From positions 3,100,001 through 3,164,000 of the forward strand of contig NZ_CP107958.1 in assembly GCF_036075115.1 (NCBI RefSeq): a DNA stretch of 64,000 nucleotides. The letters are read 5' to 3'. Origin of the DNA: Streptomyces sp. NBC_00377 (GTDB lineage: Bacteria; Actinomycetota; Actinomycetes; Streptomycetales; Streptomycetaceae). This document shows, piece by piece, positions 1 to 8,543 of the stretch. The translations under genes were made by a program, and so were the position numbers. The number at the start of each line of letters is the position of its first letter. Position 1 is the stretch's first letter. The notes below the pieces were generated by a model that worked only from the letters and a program-made list of their open reading frames with translations, was not told where the DNA came from and searched no databases.

Positions 1-582
1 CTTGGACAGGGCCTCGAGGCCCGCTTCCAGGCTACGTCCACGGGGCGCGGTCACGAGGCGCGTCACCAGTCGCACGGTGGCCGCGTCGGCCCGGCGCGTG
101 AGCAGGCTGCTCAGCAGCGCGCTCTTGGCCGAGGCGGTGGCCTTCCGGTTGGTCAGTGCGGCGCGCAGCTCGGGATTCGAGGCGACGATCCGTCCGAAGC
201 GGAACAGCTCGTCCTCGACGTTGTCGAGCGTGCCGGCCTTCTGCGCGGCGGTGAGGTCGGCGATGTCCGCCAGCTCCTCCAGCGCGTCCACCAGGTCGCG
301 GGACTGCGACCAGCGGGAACGCACCAGGCCGGACACCAGGTCGACGGCGGGGCCGCTGATCCGGGATCCGAGCAGGCGCTGGACCAGCTCGGCCTTGGCC
401 TCGCCGGCCTGCGCCGGGTCGGTGAGGACCCGACGCAGCGAGACCTCGCGGTCGAGCAGCGCGGCGACGGTCGCCAGCTCACCCGCGAGCTGTACGGCGT
501 CCACGGACGTGGAGTCCGTCAGCGCGTCGAGACGCTCACGGGCTGCTGCGAATGCCTCGCGGCTCGCTCCGTGTGCGGTCAT
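1..582 (-). CDS. atpH: ATP synthase F1 delta subunit (partial, 3' end cut by window)
   Basis: This is the N-terminal 194 codons of the delta subunit, the peripheral-stalk protein that joins the F1 head to the b subunits. The protein begins MTAHGASREAFAAARERLDA and continues as an alanine/leucine-rich helical protein with no stop before the window edge. The ATG at 582 overlaps the atpF stop in an ATGA junction, so the two genes are probably translationally coupled. It is the fifth gene of the atpI-B-E-F-H operon. The family is usually about 270 residues in Streptomyces, so roughly 75 residues are missing to the left. Confidence 0.93.
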   Translation of the reverse strand, partial: MTAHGASREAFAAARERLDALTDSTSVDAVQLAGELATVAALLDREVSLRRVLTDPAQAGEAKAELVQRLLGSRISGPAVDLVSGLVRSRWSQSRDLVDALEELADIADLTAAQKAGTLDNVEDELFRFGRIVASNPELRAALTNRKATASAKSALLSSLLTRRADAATVRLVTRLVTAPRGRSLEAGLEALSK

Positions 583-1124
583 CGAGACGCCTCGGCCTTC
601 TCCTCGAGGTCGTCGAGGAAGCGGTCGATGACGCGGCTCTGACGGGCGTGGTCCTCGAGGGACTCCCCGACGAGCTTGCCGGCCAGTTCGGTGGCGAGCC
701 TGCCGACGTCCTGACGCAGCGCGGACGCGGCGGCCTTGCGGTCCGCCTCGATCTGGCTGTGCCCGGCGGCGACGATCTCCTCGCGCTGTCGCTGGCCTTC
801 CGCACGCATCTCGGTGATGAGTGCGGCGCCCTGCTCCTGCGCCTCCTGGCGCAGCCGCGCGGCCTCGTGACGGGCCTCGGCGAGCTGGGCCTTGTACTGC
901 TCAAGAACGCTCTGGGCTTCGGTCTGTGCGGCCTCTGCCTTCTCGATACCGCCCTCGATGGCCTCGCGCCGCTGCTCCAGAACCTTGTTGATGTTCGGGA
1001 GAAGCTTCTTGGCGAGGAAGCCGAAGACGATGACGAAGGCGATCAGGCCGATCACGAGCTCCGGAATCGGCGGGATGAGCGGGTTTTCCGCTTCCTCAGC
1101 CGCCAGCTGAACCAGGGGGCTCAT
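579..1124 (-). CDS. atpF: ATP synthase F0 b subunit
   Basis: A 181-residue b subunit of the peripheral stalk. One membrane segment lies at about residues 22-42 (starting ELVIGLIAFVIVFGFL), followed by a long charged helix rich in Ala, Glu, Gln and Arg that forms the dimeric coiled-coil stator. Length and layout match the actinobacterial family. It sits 36 nt downstream of atpE and overlaps atpH by 4 nt. Membrane-anchored, with the bulk in the cytoplasm. Confidence 0.97.
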   Translation of the reverse strand: MSPLVQLAAEEAENPLIPPIPELVIGLIAFVIVFGFLAKKLLPNINKVLEQRREAIEGGIEKAEAAQTEAQSVLEQYKAQLAEARHEAARLRQEAQEQGAALITEMRAEGQRQREEIVAAGHSQIEADRKAAASALRQDVGRLATELAGKLVGESLEDHARQSRVIDRFLDDLEEKAEASR

Positions 1125-1160
1125 ATCAGTGCCTTTCGTCGAAAGGGACGGTCCGACGGA

Positions 1161-1481
<321 letters not shown>

Positions 1482-2303
1482 TCAGTGGTGCTCGGCGAGC
1501 GCGCCCTGGATGAAGCTGCAGGTCAGGAGGACGAAGACGTACGCCTGCACAGCCTGGATGAAGAGTTCGAAGGCCGTCATCACGAGAACCATCACGAACG
1601 AGACGGCGGAGTAGGCGATGCCGATGCCGTTCAGCATGTACCAGGTGGCGATCGTGAAGAGCAGCAGGAGGGTGTGGCCGGCGAACATGTTCGCGAACAG
1701 TCGGACGGCGTGAGTGAAGGGCCGCACGAGGAGGTTCGAGAAGAGCTCGATCGTCATCGACAGCGGGAGGACCGCGCCGAGCGACTTGTCGTAACCGGTG
1801 AAGTTCTTCCAGGCGCCGACGAATCCTTGGCGCTTGAAGGTCAGGGAGACCCACAGGATGTAGACGATGCCGGCGAGGACCGCGGGGTACGAAATGATCG
1901 CGGTGACCGGGAACTGGGCGATCGGGACGATCGACCAGAGGTTCATCATCCAGACGAAGAAGAAGAGCGAGACGACCAGCGGTACGTACTTCTCGCCTTC
2001 CTTCTTTCCGATGGTCTCGTAGACGACACCTCGGCGGACGAAGTCGTAGCCTGCTTCGGCGACCAGCTGGAGCTTGCCGGGGACGACCTTCGGGCGGGCG
2101 AAGGCGGCCCAGAAGAAGCCGACGATGATGATCGAGCCGAGCAGCGCCAGCAGCATCGTCTTGTTGAAGTACGAGTTGCCGTCCGCGTCGCCGAAGAGCG
2201 GCTCGAACAGGAACGAGTGCAGGCCCGGAGCCGGGAAGCCACAACCGTCGAACAGGTGGCAGTCGGTCTCGAAAGCGAGCACCTGCGTCGGGTCAGCACT
2301 CAC
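1482..2303 (-). CDS. atpB: ATP synthase F0 a subunit
   Basis: A 273-residue polytopic membrane protein that forms the proton half-channels against the c ring. The essential arginine is Arg201, in the motif AVRLFANMFAGH, and several hydrophobic segments surround it. I chose the GTG start at 2303 (protein MSADPTQVLAFETD) because GAAGGAG lies 5 nt upstream and this matches the remembered Streptomyces N terminus. An in-frame extension to 2339 is possible but has no better ribosome-binding site. The 225-nt gap to upstream atpI holds nothing I recognise. Confidence 0.97.
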   Translation of the reverse strand: MSADPTQVLAFETDCHLFDGCGFPAPGLHSFLFEPLFGDADGNSYFNKTMLLALLGSIIIVGFFWAAFARPKVVPGKLQLVAEAGYDFVRRGVVYETIGKKEGEKYVPLVVSLFFFVWMMNLWSIVPIAQFPVTAIISYPAVLAGIVYILWVSLTFKRQGFVGAWKNFTGYDKSLGAVLPLSMTIELFSNLLVRPFTHAVRLFANMFAGHTLLLLFTIATWYMLNGIGIAYSAVSFVMVLVMTAFELFIQAVQAYVFVLLTCSFIQGALAEHH

Positions 2304-2528
2304 CGCGGGCTCCTTCGTCGTGGTGCATGGGTACGGCAACCTCGTTGTGTCGGCGCGGCGTACGACCGCGTTTCGGCACGGGACTGGTGTTTCTGATGTG
2401 GGGGCGGCTTGGGGGCATCTCGCCTCGCGATTGAGCAGGCGTCAGCTCGAATGCCCGCGCCCGCGATGCCGCAGTTGGCACCGGACGATAGCAGGATCTC
2501 CCAGACGTCTTTATCCCGGCCCTACCCC

Positions 2529-2981
2529 TCACGACGAGTGCCTCGAATTTTCGGGCTTTTCGCCCTTCGAGGAGGTCGTGGAGGCCGAATCGGGTTCGAC
2601 GTACAAGATCTTGGCCTTCATGTGCGCACGCGCCTGTGCGGCGATCCACGCGATGGTGGCGGCGACGAGCGTGATGGCGAAGGCCCGGGGGTTGAACAGC
2701 GTCGTGTTCTTGAACGCGGCCATGAAGATGAACAGCAGCAGGATCTGAGCCGCGTAGAGCATCAGACCCATGGCCTGGAACAACTGCGGAAGCGATTTGG
2801 CGGTGCGTTGCAGGACGTACAGCCCCAGCCCCATGAACGCGATCACGATCACCGTGCCGATGGCGGCCCCGATGGCTCCCTTGCCGCCCGCGACCACGCC
2901 ACTGACGACGACGGCGACAGCACCGACGGCGACGGTTGGCACGGCGGCCTGGGCCAGGGTCCGGACGTCATTGGACGGCAT
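2529..2981 (-). CDS. atpI: ATP synthase protein I (AtpI-like membrane protein)
   Basis: A 150-residue membrane protein with four hydrophobic segments and a hydrophilic, Ser/Glu-rich C-terminal tail. Position at the head of the atp operon and topology match AtpI/Uncl, which assists c-ring assembly and is not part of the final complex. The ATG at 2981 has GGAG about 9 nt upstream. Sequence conservation in this family is low, so the call rests mainly on topology and position, which are both strong here. Confidence 0.9.
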   Translation of the reverse strand: MPSNDVRTLAQAAVPTVAVGAVAVVVSGVVAGGKGAIGAAIGTVIVIAFMGLGLYVLQRTAKSLPQLFQAMGLMLYAAQILLLFIFMAAFKNTTLFNPRAFAITLVAATIAWIAAQARAHMKAKILYVEPDSASTTSSKGEKPENSRHSS

Positions 2982-3284
2982 GGCGGCAACTCCGCTTTCA
3001 AAGGGGGCAGGGTGTCGTCATGGACGAGCGTAGTCCCGGTTCGAGGGGCGAAAGAACTCACGCCGGCCTCGCCTCGAAGGGCCGTCGCAGGACGGTCCTT
3101 CAGTGGTGTTCGGGGTTCTCGTGAACCGTATCACAAACTATTTGATGAGGTCTTTACCTGGCAGGTGTGCTCGCTGTCACACATGAGAGTGACAGTGCGC
3201 GTCTGTGCAGGAACCTGGAGGGCTTGTCTGGTATTGGGATGCTTTGCCCTCCCTGCGCTTCCCCACGACTTGGCAATGCTCTAG
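2982..3284. promoter_or_regulatory. Regulatory interval upstream of the atp operon with two dyad motifs
   Basis: This 303-nt gap separates the WecA/MraY-type gene from atpI and must hold the promoter of the six-gene F0F1 operon. Two dyads are visible. At 3121-3134 GTGA and TCAC are separated by 6 nt, a CRP/FNR-like spacing. At 3174-3195 CTGTCAC and GTGACAG form a perfect 7-nt inverted repeat with an 8-nt spacer. I see no convincing -10/-35 pair. That these sites are used is an inference. Confidence 0.4.
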
Positions 3285-4649
3285 TCAGATTCTTACCTTG
3301 GAGCTGCGCCGCCCGCCGATCGCGGTGGCCCCGTTCGCCCCTGTCACACCCACCGCGACGGGCGTCTGCTCCCCCGCGTGACCGTCGGCTCCGTCCGCCC
3401 CGGCCGTGGCCGCGGGCTCCGTCCCGGCCGGTCCGTACTGCCCCTCGAGCGCCGCAGGCTCCGCCCCGGAGGCGGCGCCCCGCCGGCGCCGGTAGCGCGG
3501 CGGCACGAACGCCTCGGCCCAGCGCGGGGCGCGCGGGCGGAAGCGCGGCAGCAGGAGCAGCGCCAGACCGATCGCGCTGAGAATCACGACACCGAGGACG
3601 ATCCACATGGAAGCCGCGTTGACGGAGTAGGTGAGCGCGCCGAACGCGATCAGCGCCGACCAGAAGTACATGATCAGCACCGCGCGGCTGTGCGAGTGGC
3701 CGATCTCCAGCAGCCGGTGGTGCAGATGCCCGCGGTCCGCGGCGAACGGCGACTGGCCGCGCCAGGTGCGGCGCACGATCGCCAGGATCAGGTCGGCGGC
3801 CGGGATCGCGATGATCGTCAACGGCATCACCAGCGGGATGTAGACCGGCACCATCTGGTGCACCGCGTTGCGCTCGGAGCCGGAGAACAGCCGCATGATG
3901 TCCGGGTCGACCTGGCCCGTGACGGAGATCGCGCCCGCCGCCAGCACCAGCCCGATCAGCATCGAGCCCGAGTCGCCCATGAAGATCCGCGCGGGATGCA
4001 TGTTGTGCGGCAGGAAGCCCAGACACATCCCCATCAGGATCGCCGCGAACAGCGTCGCCGGGGCGGCGGCCTCGATGCCGTACGAGTACCAGATGCGGTA
4101 GGCGTACATGAAGAACGCCGCCGAGGCGATGCACACCATGCCGGCCGCGAGACCGTCGAGACCGTCCACGAAGTTGACCGCGTTGATGGTGATGACGACC
4201 AGCGCGACCGTCAGCAGGGTGCCCTGCCACTGGGTCAGCGCGACCGTGCCGACCCAGGGCACGGGCAGCCACAGGATCGTCAGACCCTGCATGACCATGA
4301 CGCCGGCGGCGATCATCTGGCCGCCCAGCTTGATCAGGGCGTCGATCTCGAACTTGTCGTCCAGGACGCCGATCAGCCAGATCAGCGCTGCCCCGGAGAG
4401 CAGGGCGCGCGGCTCGTTCGACTTCTCGAAGACCTCGTTGAGGTTGGTGAGGTGGTCGGCGACCAGCAGGCCGGCGCACAGGCCGAAGAACATGGCGATA
4501 CCGCCGAGCCGCGGAGTGGGTTCCCGGTGCACGTCACGGGCCCTGATCTCCGGCATCGCTCCGGCCACGATCGCGAACTTGCGTACCGGCCCTGTCAGCA
4601 GATACGTCACCGCGGCCGTGATGCAGAGCGTCAGCAGGTATTCACGCAC
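3285..4649 (-). CDS. Undecaprenyl-phosphate N-acetylglucosaminyl 1-phosphate transferase (WecA/MraY family)
   Basis: A 454-residue polytopic membrane enzyme of the polyprenyl-phosphate sugar-1-phosphate transferase family. Visible family motifs are HREPTPRLGG near the N terminus, NAVNFVDGLDGLAAG, GDSGSML and DRGHLHHRLL. It should transfer GlcNAc-1-P (or a similar sugar) to the lipid carrier to start a cell-wall glycopolymer. In M. tuberculosis the gene in this slot, next to atpI, is rfe/wecA. The last 100 or so residues are a hydrophilic Ala/Gly-rich tail. I prefer the GTG at 4649 (MREYLLTLCI), preceded by GGGGAAG; an in-frame GTG at 4688 is an alternative. The true MraY gene would lie in the dcw cluster elsewhere. 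Confidence 0.9.
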   Translation of the reverse strand: MREYLLTLCITAAVTYLLTGPVRKFAIVAGAMPEIRARDVHREPTPRLGGIAMFFGLCAGLLVADHLTNLNEVFEKSNEPRALLSGAALIWLIGVLDDKFEIDALIKLGGQMIAAGVMVMQGLTILWLPVPWVGTVALTQWQGTLLTVALVVITINAVNFVDGLDGLAAGMVCIASAAFFMYAYRIWYSYGIEAAAPATLFAAILMGMCLGFLPHNMHPARIFMGDSGSMLIGLVLAAGAISVTGQVDPDIMRLFSGSERNAVHQMVPVYIPLVMPLTIIAIPAADLILAIVRRTWRGQSPFAADRGHLHHRLLEIGHSHSRAVLIMYFWSALIAFGALTYSVNAASMWIVLGVVILSAIGLALLLLPRFRPRAPRWAEAFVPPRYRRRRGAASGAEPAALEGQYGPAGTEPAATAGADGADGHAGEQTPVAVGVTGANGATAIGGRRSSKVRI

Positions 4650-4822
4650 GGGCTTCCCCACAGGTCTCGCCGGCCATCTCAGTCCCACACCCTAGCGATC
4701 GACTACCGCACGGCGCATATGTGTGAGGACTTCCGGGTAGTGACGATGGTTTCACGTGAGGCTGTGCGCGTGGACGTGCAGGGGGTGCGCGCAGGGCGCG
4801 TCCGGGAGACGCCTACCCCGGA

Positions 4823-6085
4823 TCAGCCCGGATACGGCGGAAAAGCCAGGGTCAGTTCCCGTACCTCCTCACGGGCCCTCCGGGGTTCGATCCGGTCCCG
4901 CAGCACGGCCGCGAGCAGGGCCGCGATCCGGGTCATCTCCTCCTCCCGCATGCCCTGCGTGGTCACTGCGGCGGTGCCCAGGCGCAGGCCACGGGCGTGG
5001 GCGGCGGTGACGTCGGCGCCTCCGACGTGCGGGAGGGCACAGCAGTCCAGCACCGTCCCGGCGGCGGACAGCAGCCCGCGCGCGGTGCGCCCGTCGACGC
5101 CGAGCGGCGCCGGGTCGGCGATGATCAGGTGGGTGTCCGTCCCGCCGGTCGTGACGGTCATCCCCTCCGCCTCCAGGGCAGCCGCGAGAACCCTCGCATT
5201 GGCGACCACCTGATGGGCGTACGCGGTGAACGCCGGGGTGGCCGCCTCACCGAACGCCACCGCCTTCGCGGCGACGGTGTGCATCTGCGGGCCCCCCTGC
5301 GTGAACGGGTAGACCGCGCGGTCCACCCGCTCGGCGAGCCCGGCGCCGCACAGCAGCATCCCCCCGCGCGGTCCGCGCAGCACCTTGTGCGTGGTGGCGC
5401 AGACGATGTCGGCGTACGGCACGGGACTGGGCGCCGCTCCCCCGGCGACGAGCCCGATGGGATGGGCGGCGTCGGCGATCAGATAGGCGCCCGTCTCGTC
5501 GGCGACCTCACGGAAGAAGGCGTGGTCGAGGTGGCGCGGGTAGGCGATGGACCCGCACACGATCGCTTTCGGCCGGTGGTTGCGGGCCAGGGTGCGGACC
5601 TGCTCGTGGTCGATGAGCCCGGTCTCCGCGTCCACCCCGTAGGGGATGAAGTCGAACCAGCGTCCGGAGAAGTTCGCCGGCGATCCGTGCGTGAGATGAC
5701 CGCCGTCCGACAGCCCCAGCGCCAGGACGGTGTCGCCGGGCCGCAGCAGCGCCGCATAGGCGGCCAGTACGGCGGAGGAGCCCGAGTGGGCCTGCACGTT
5801 GGCGTGTTCGGCGCCGAACAGCGCCTTGGCGCGCTCCACCGCGATCTGCTCGGCGACGTCGACGATCTCGCAGCCACCGTGGTGCCGTGATCCCGGATAC
5901 CCCTCCGCGTACTTGTTGGCGAGCGGTGAGCCGAGAGCCGCCAGCACGGCGGGCGAGGTGAAGTTCTCGGCGGCCACCAGCTGGAGCGTCGACGCCTGCC
6001 GTTCCCGCTCCCCGAGCAGGATCTCGGCCACTTCGGGATCCTGCCGGTGCAGGACATCGGTCTCGGGGACACGGGTGACCGACAT
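4823..6085 (-). CDS. Serine hydroxymethyltransferase-like PLP enzyme (divergent GlyA paralogue)
   Basis: A 420-residue fold-type I PLP enzyme of the GlyA family. It retains AAENFTSPAVL, ANKYAEGYPG and the PLP-lysine context TTHKVLRGPRGG. Several normally rigid positions differ: the usual RYYGG is RHHGG, the usual SGSQAN is SGSSAV, and the residue after the lysine is Val instead of Thr. It probably acts on serine/glycine or a related amino acid, but canonical folate-dependent activity should not be assumed. The ATG at 6085 has GGAGCG 4 nt upstream; longer in-frame extensions are low-complexity. S. coelicolor is remembered to carry a second glyA at this position. Confidence 0.88.
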   Translation of the reverse strand: MSVTRVPETDVLHRQDPEVAEILLGERERQASTLQLVAAENFTSPAVLAALGSPLANKYAEGYPGSRHHGGCEIVDVAEQIAVERAKALFGAEHANVQAHSGSSAVLAAYAALLRPGDTVLALGLSDGGHLTHGSPANFSGRWFDFIPYGVDAETGLIDHEQVRTLARNHRPKAIVCGSIAYPRHLDHAFFREVADETGAYLIADAAHPIGLVAGGAAPSPVPYADIVCATTHKVLRGPRGGMLLCGAGLAERVDRAVYPFTQGGPQMHTVAAKAVAFGEAATPAFTAYAHQVVANARVLAAALEAEGMTVTTGGTDTHLIIADPAPLGVDGRTARGLLSAAGTVLDCCALPHVGGADVTAAHARGLRLGTAAVTTQGMREEEMTRIAALLAAVLRDRIEPRRAREEVRELTLAFPPYPG

Positions 6086-6277
6086 GATGCGCTCCGGGCG
6101 TCGACGGTGACGTACGTCCAATGTAGGCCCGGGGTGGGTGGCACGCGCGGTCTTCGTCCCCGAAGCGACCGTGGGACCGCCGCGTCCTGGCAGGCCTCGC
6201 GGACGGCGGGCCGCCGCGGCGGACTCCGGCCGGCGGCCCGGACCGGGCCACGCGGCGACCACCCGGCCGAGCACGCG

Positions 6278-6955
6278 TCAGGCGCGCGCGGGGACGCCCG
6301 TCAGCGCGGTGACGACCGGGTCCAGGGCCTGGTGTATCTCGTCGCCGATCGAGCGGAAGAACGGCAGGGGCGCCCCGTACGGGTCGTAGACCTCGTCCGC
6401 CTCCAGGGTCGGCGCCAGAAGCCACCCGCGTAGAGCCGCCGCCGCGCGGACCAGGGCCCGGGCGCGCATCACCACGCCCTCGTCCAGCGAGGGCAGGGTG
6501 GCCGGGTCGATGGCGTTCACCAGGCGGGTGAACTCCTTGAGGGTGAAGGTGCGCAGGCCCGCCGAGTGCCCCATGGAGATGACCTGGGCGCGGTGGTCAC
6601 GGGTCGCCGTCAGGACCAGGTCGGCCATGATGACGTGCTCGTCGAGCAGTTCGCGCCCGGTGAACCCGGAGGCGTCCGCGCCGAAGTCGGCCAGCACGGT
6701 CTCCGCGTTGGCCTCCATCGGCGCGCCCTCGTGGCCCCAGGTGCCCGCGCTCTCCACGATCAGCCCGCCGCCCAGCACCCCGAGGCGCTGCGACACGAAA
6801 TGCCGGGTCAGCCGCTCGGTGATCGGCGAGCGGCAGACGTTGCCGGTGCTGACGTGGAGGATGCGGAAGCTGTCGCGCGGAAACCCGAACGTCGTGGTCT
6901 GTTCCGCGGCACGGTCCCCGTTGCCTATGCCACGCCCCGCGTCAGGGGCTGTCAA
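6278..6955 (-). CDS. Low-molecular-weight protein-tyrosine-phosphatase homologue lacking the nucleophilic Cys
   Basis: A 225-residue protein with the LMW-PTP/arsenate-reductase fold signature at residues 35-44, VSTGNVCRSP. In active members the loop reads (V/I)CxGNxCRS; the first Cys is the nucleophile. Here that position is Ser36, while the second Cys, the Arg and the Ser are kept. The C-terminal general-acid region survives as VYDPYGAPL. The family could therefore bind phosphotyrosine or phosphate without ordinary turnover. Its TTG start overlaps the tsaC stop (TTGA), which suggests coupling in a tsaC-PTP transcript. The gene is remembered as conserved at this place in streptomycetes, so the substitution is unlikely to be an error. 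Confidence 0.87.
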   Translation of the reverse strand: MTAPDAGRGIGNGDRAAEQTTTFGFPRDSFRILHVSTGNVCRSPITERLTRHFVSQRLGVLGGGLIVESAGTWGHEGAPMEANAETVLADFGADASGFTGRELLDEHVIMADLVLTATRDHRAQVISMGHSAGLRTFTLKEFTRLVNAIDPATLPSLDEGVVMRARALVRAAAALRGWLLAPTLEADEVYDPYGAPLPFFRSIGDEIHQALDPVVTALTGVPARA

Positions 6956-7599
6956 TTCGCCACCTCGAGGTCGGGTACGACCTTCCGCAGCTCGTCCGCG
7001 GAGATCGCACCCTCACGCAGCAGCAGCGGCACCTCTCGGCTGACGTCGACGATCGAGGAGGGGACGTTGCCGGGGGTCGGCCCGCCGTCGAGGTAGACGG
7101 AGACGGAGTCGCCCAGCATCTCCTGGGCGTAGTCGCAGTTCTCCGGCGACGGGTGTCCGGTCAGGTTCGCCGACGAGACCGCCATGGGGCCCACCTCGGT
7201 CAGCAGCTCGATGGCGACCGGGTGCAGCGGCATGCGTACGGCGACCGTGCCGCGGGTGTCGCCCAGGTCCCACTGGAGGGACGGCTGGTGCTTGGCGACG
7301 AGCGTCAGCGCGCCCGGCCAGAACGCGTCCACCAGTTCCCAGGCCATCTCGGAGAAGTCCGTGACGAGCCCGTGCAGCGTGTTCGGGGAGCCGATGAGGA
7401 CAGGGGTGGGCATGTTGCGGCCCCGGCCCTTGGCCGCCAGGAGGTCGGCGACGGCCTCCGAGGAGAACGCGTCGGCGCCGATGCCGTACACCGTGTCGGT
7501 CGGGAGGACCACGAGCTCGCCACGGCGGACGGCGGACGCGGCCTCGCGCAGGCCGGTCACCCGGTCGGTCGCGTCGTTGGTGTCGTATCGCCGAGCCAT
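6952..7599 (-). CDS. tsaC: L-threonylcarbamoyladenylate synthase (TsaC/YrdC/Sua5 family)
   Basis: A 215-residue YrdC-domain protein. It makes threonylcarbamoyl-AMP from threonine, bicarbonate and ATP for the t6A37 modification of ANN-decoding tRNAs in the cytoplasm. The motif DTVYGIGADAF and the basic KGRGRNMPTPVLI segment are diagnostic, and a later SSANLTGHPSP motif supports it. The length fits the TsaC type without the extra Sua5 domain. Its stop overlaps the PTP-like start, and prmC lies 53 nt upstream, so translation-quality genes are grouped here. Confidence 0.95.
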   Translation of the reverse strand: MARRYDTNDATDRVTGLREAASAVRRGELVVLPTDTVYGIGADAFSSEAVADLLAAKGRGRNMPTPVLIGSPNTLHGLVTDFSEMAWELVDAFWPGALTLVAKHQPSLQWDLGDTRGTVAVRMPLHPVAIELLTEVGPMAVSSANLTGHPSPENCDYAQEMLGDSVSVYLDGGPTPGNVPSSIVDVSREVPLLLREGAISADELRKVVPDLEVAN

Positions 7600-7652
7600 C
7601 TAGCGGGCCTCCTCGTACACGTACTGCTGGGGGTCGAAAGGGTGGGGGGTGT

Positions 7653-8498
7653 TCACGGCGTCGCCCGGCGGGCGGTCGCGAAGCGCGGGCGGTTGTTGAG
7701 GTCGGGGTGGTCGGCCGCGTCGGCCCAGCCCCGCTCCTCGGTGAAGATCCACGGCACCTGGCCCCCCTGGGTGTCGGCGTGCTCGATGACGACGACACCG
7801 CCGGGACGCAGCAGCCGGTGCGCGGTGCGCTCGATGCCGCGGATCAGGTCGAGGCCGTCCTCGCCCGAGAACAGGGCGAGTTCGGGGTCGTAGTCACGTG
7901 CCTCGGGGGCCACGTACTCCCACTCCGTGAGCGGGATGTACGGGGGGTTGGAGATGACCAGGTCGACCTGGCCGTCGAGGTCGCGGAAGGCGTCCAGGGC
8001 GTCTCCCTGACGCAGGTCGACCCTGGACCCCTCCATGTTCTTGCGCGTCCAGCGCAGGGCGTCCTCGGACAGCTCCACGGCGTGCACACGCGAGCGCGGC
8101 ACCTCCTGGGCGAGGGCGAGCGCGATGGCGCCGCTGCCCGTGCACAGGTCGACGATGCGGGGCTCCACGACGTCCATGGCCCGTACGGCGTCTATGGCCC
8201 AGCCGACCACGGACTCGGTCTCGGGGCGCGGGACGAAGACGCCGGGGCCGACCTGGAGCTCCAGGTACCGGAAGAAGGCCCGCCCGGTGATGTGCTGGAG
8301 CGGCTCGCGCTGCTCCCGCCGGGCGATGGTCTCCCAGTAGCGGGCGTCGAAGTCGGAGTTCTTCACGGAATGGAGTTCACCGCGCTTCACACCGTGCACG
8401 AACGCGGCGAGCTCCTCCGCGTCGTTGCGCGGCGAGGGCACGCCGGCGTCGGCCAGCCGCTGGGTGGCCTGGGCCACCTCTGCGAGCAGCAGGTTCAC
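7653..8498 (-). CDS. prmC: Release factor glutamine methyltransferase
   Basis: A 281-residue SAM-dependent methyltransferase that methylates the Gln of the GGQ motif in peptide release factors. The SAM site DLCTGSG is at residues 117-123 and the catalytic NPPY at 184-187, with PRPETE just before the core domain. The N-terminal helical domain matches HemK/PrmC. It lies 45 nt downstream of prfA, which encodes its substrate, the usual arrangement. Confidence 0.97.
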   Translation of the reverse strand: MNLLLAEVAQATQRLADAGVPSPRNDAEELAAFVHGVKRGELHSVKNSDFDARYWETIARREQREPLQHITGRAFFRYLELQVGPGVFVPRPETESVVGWAIDAVRAMDVVEPRIVDLCTGSGAIALALAQEVPRSRVHAVELSEDALRWTRKNMEGSRVDLRQGDALDAFRDLDGQVDLVISNPPYIPLTEWEYVAPEARDYDPELALFSGEDGLDLIRGIERTAHRLLRPGGVVVIEHADTQGGQVPWIFTEERGWADAADHPDLNNRPRFATARRATP

Positions 8499-8543
8499 GC
8501 AAGTCCTCCGTGTCGTACTCGTCGTGCGTACGTCCTACAACGC

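Noticed and set aside
3378..5213. Long open frame antisense to the WecA/MraY-type and SHMT-like genes
   Set aside because: Mirror frames of high-GC genes stay open by third-position bias; the translation is Arg/Asp/His/Gln-rich with no family features.
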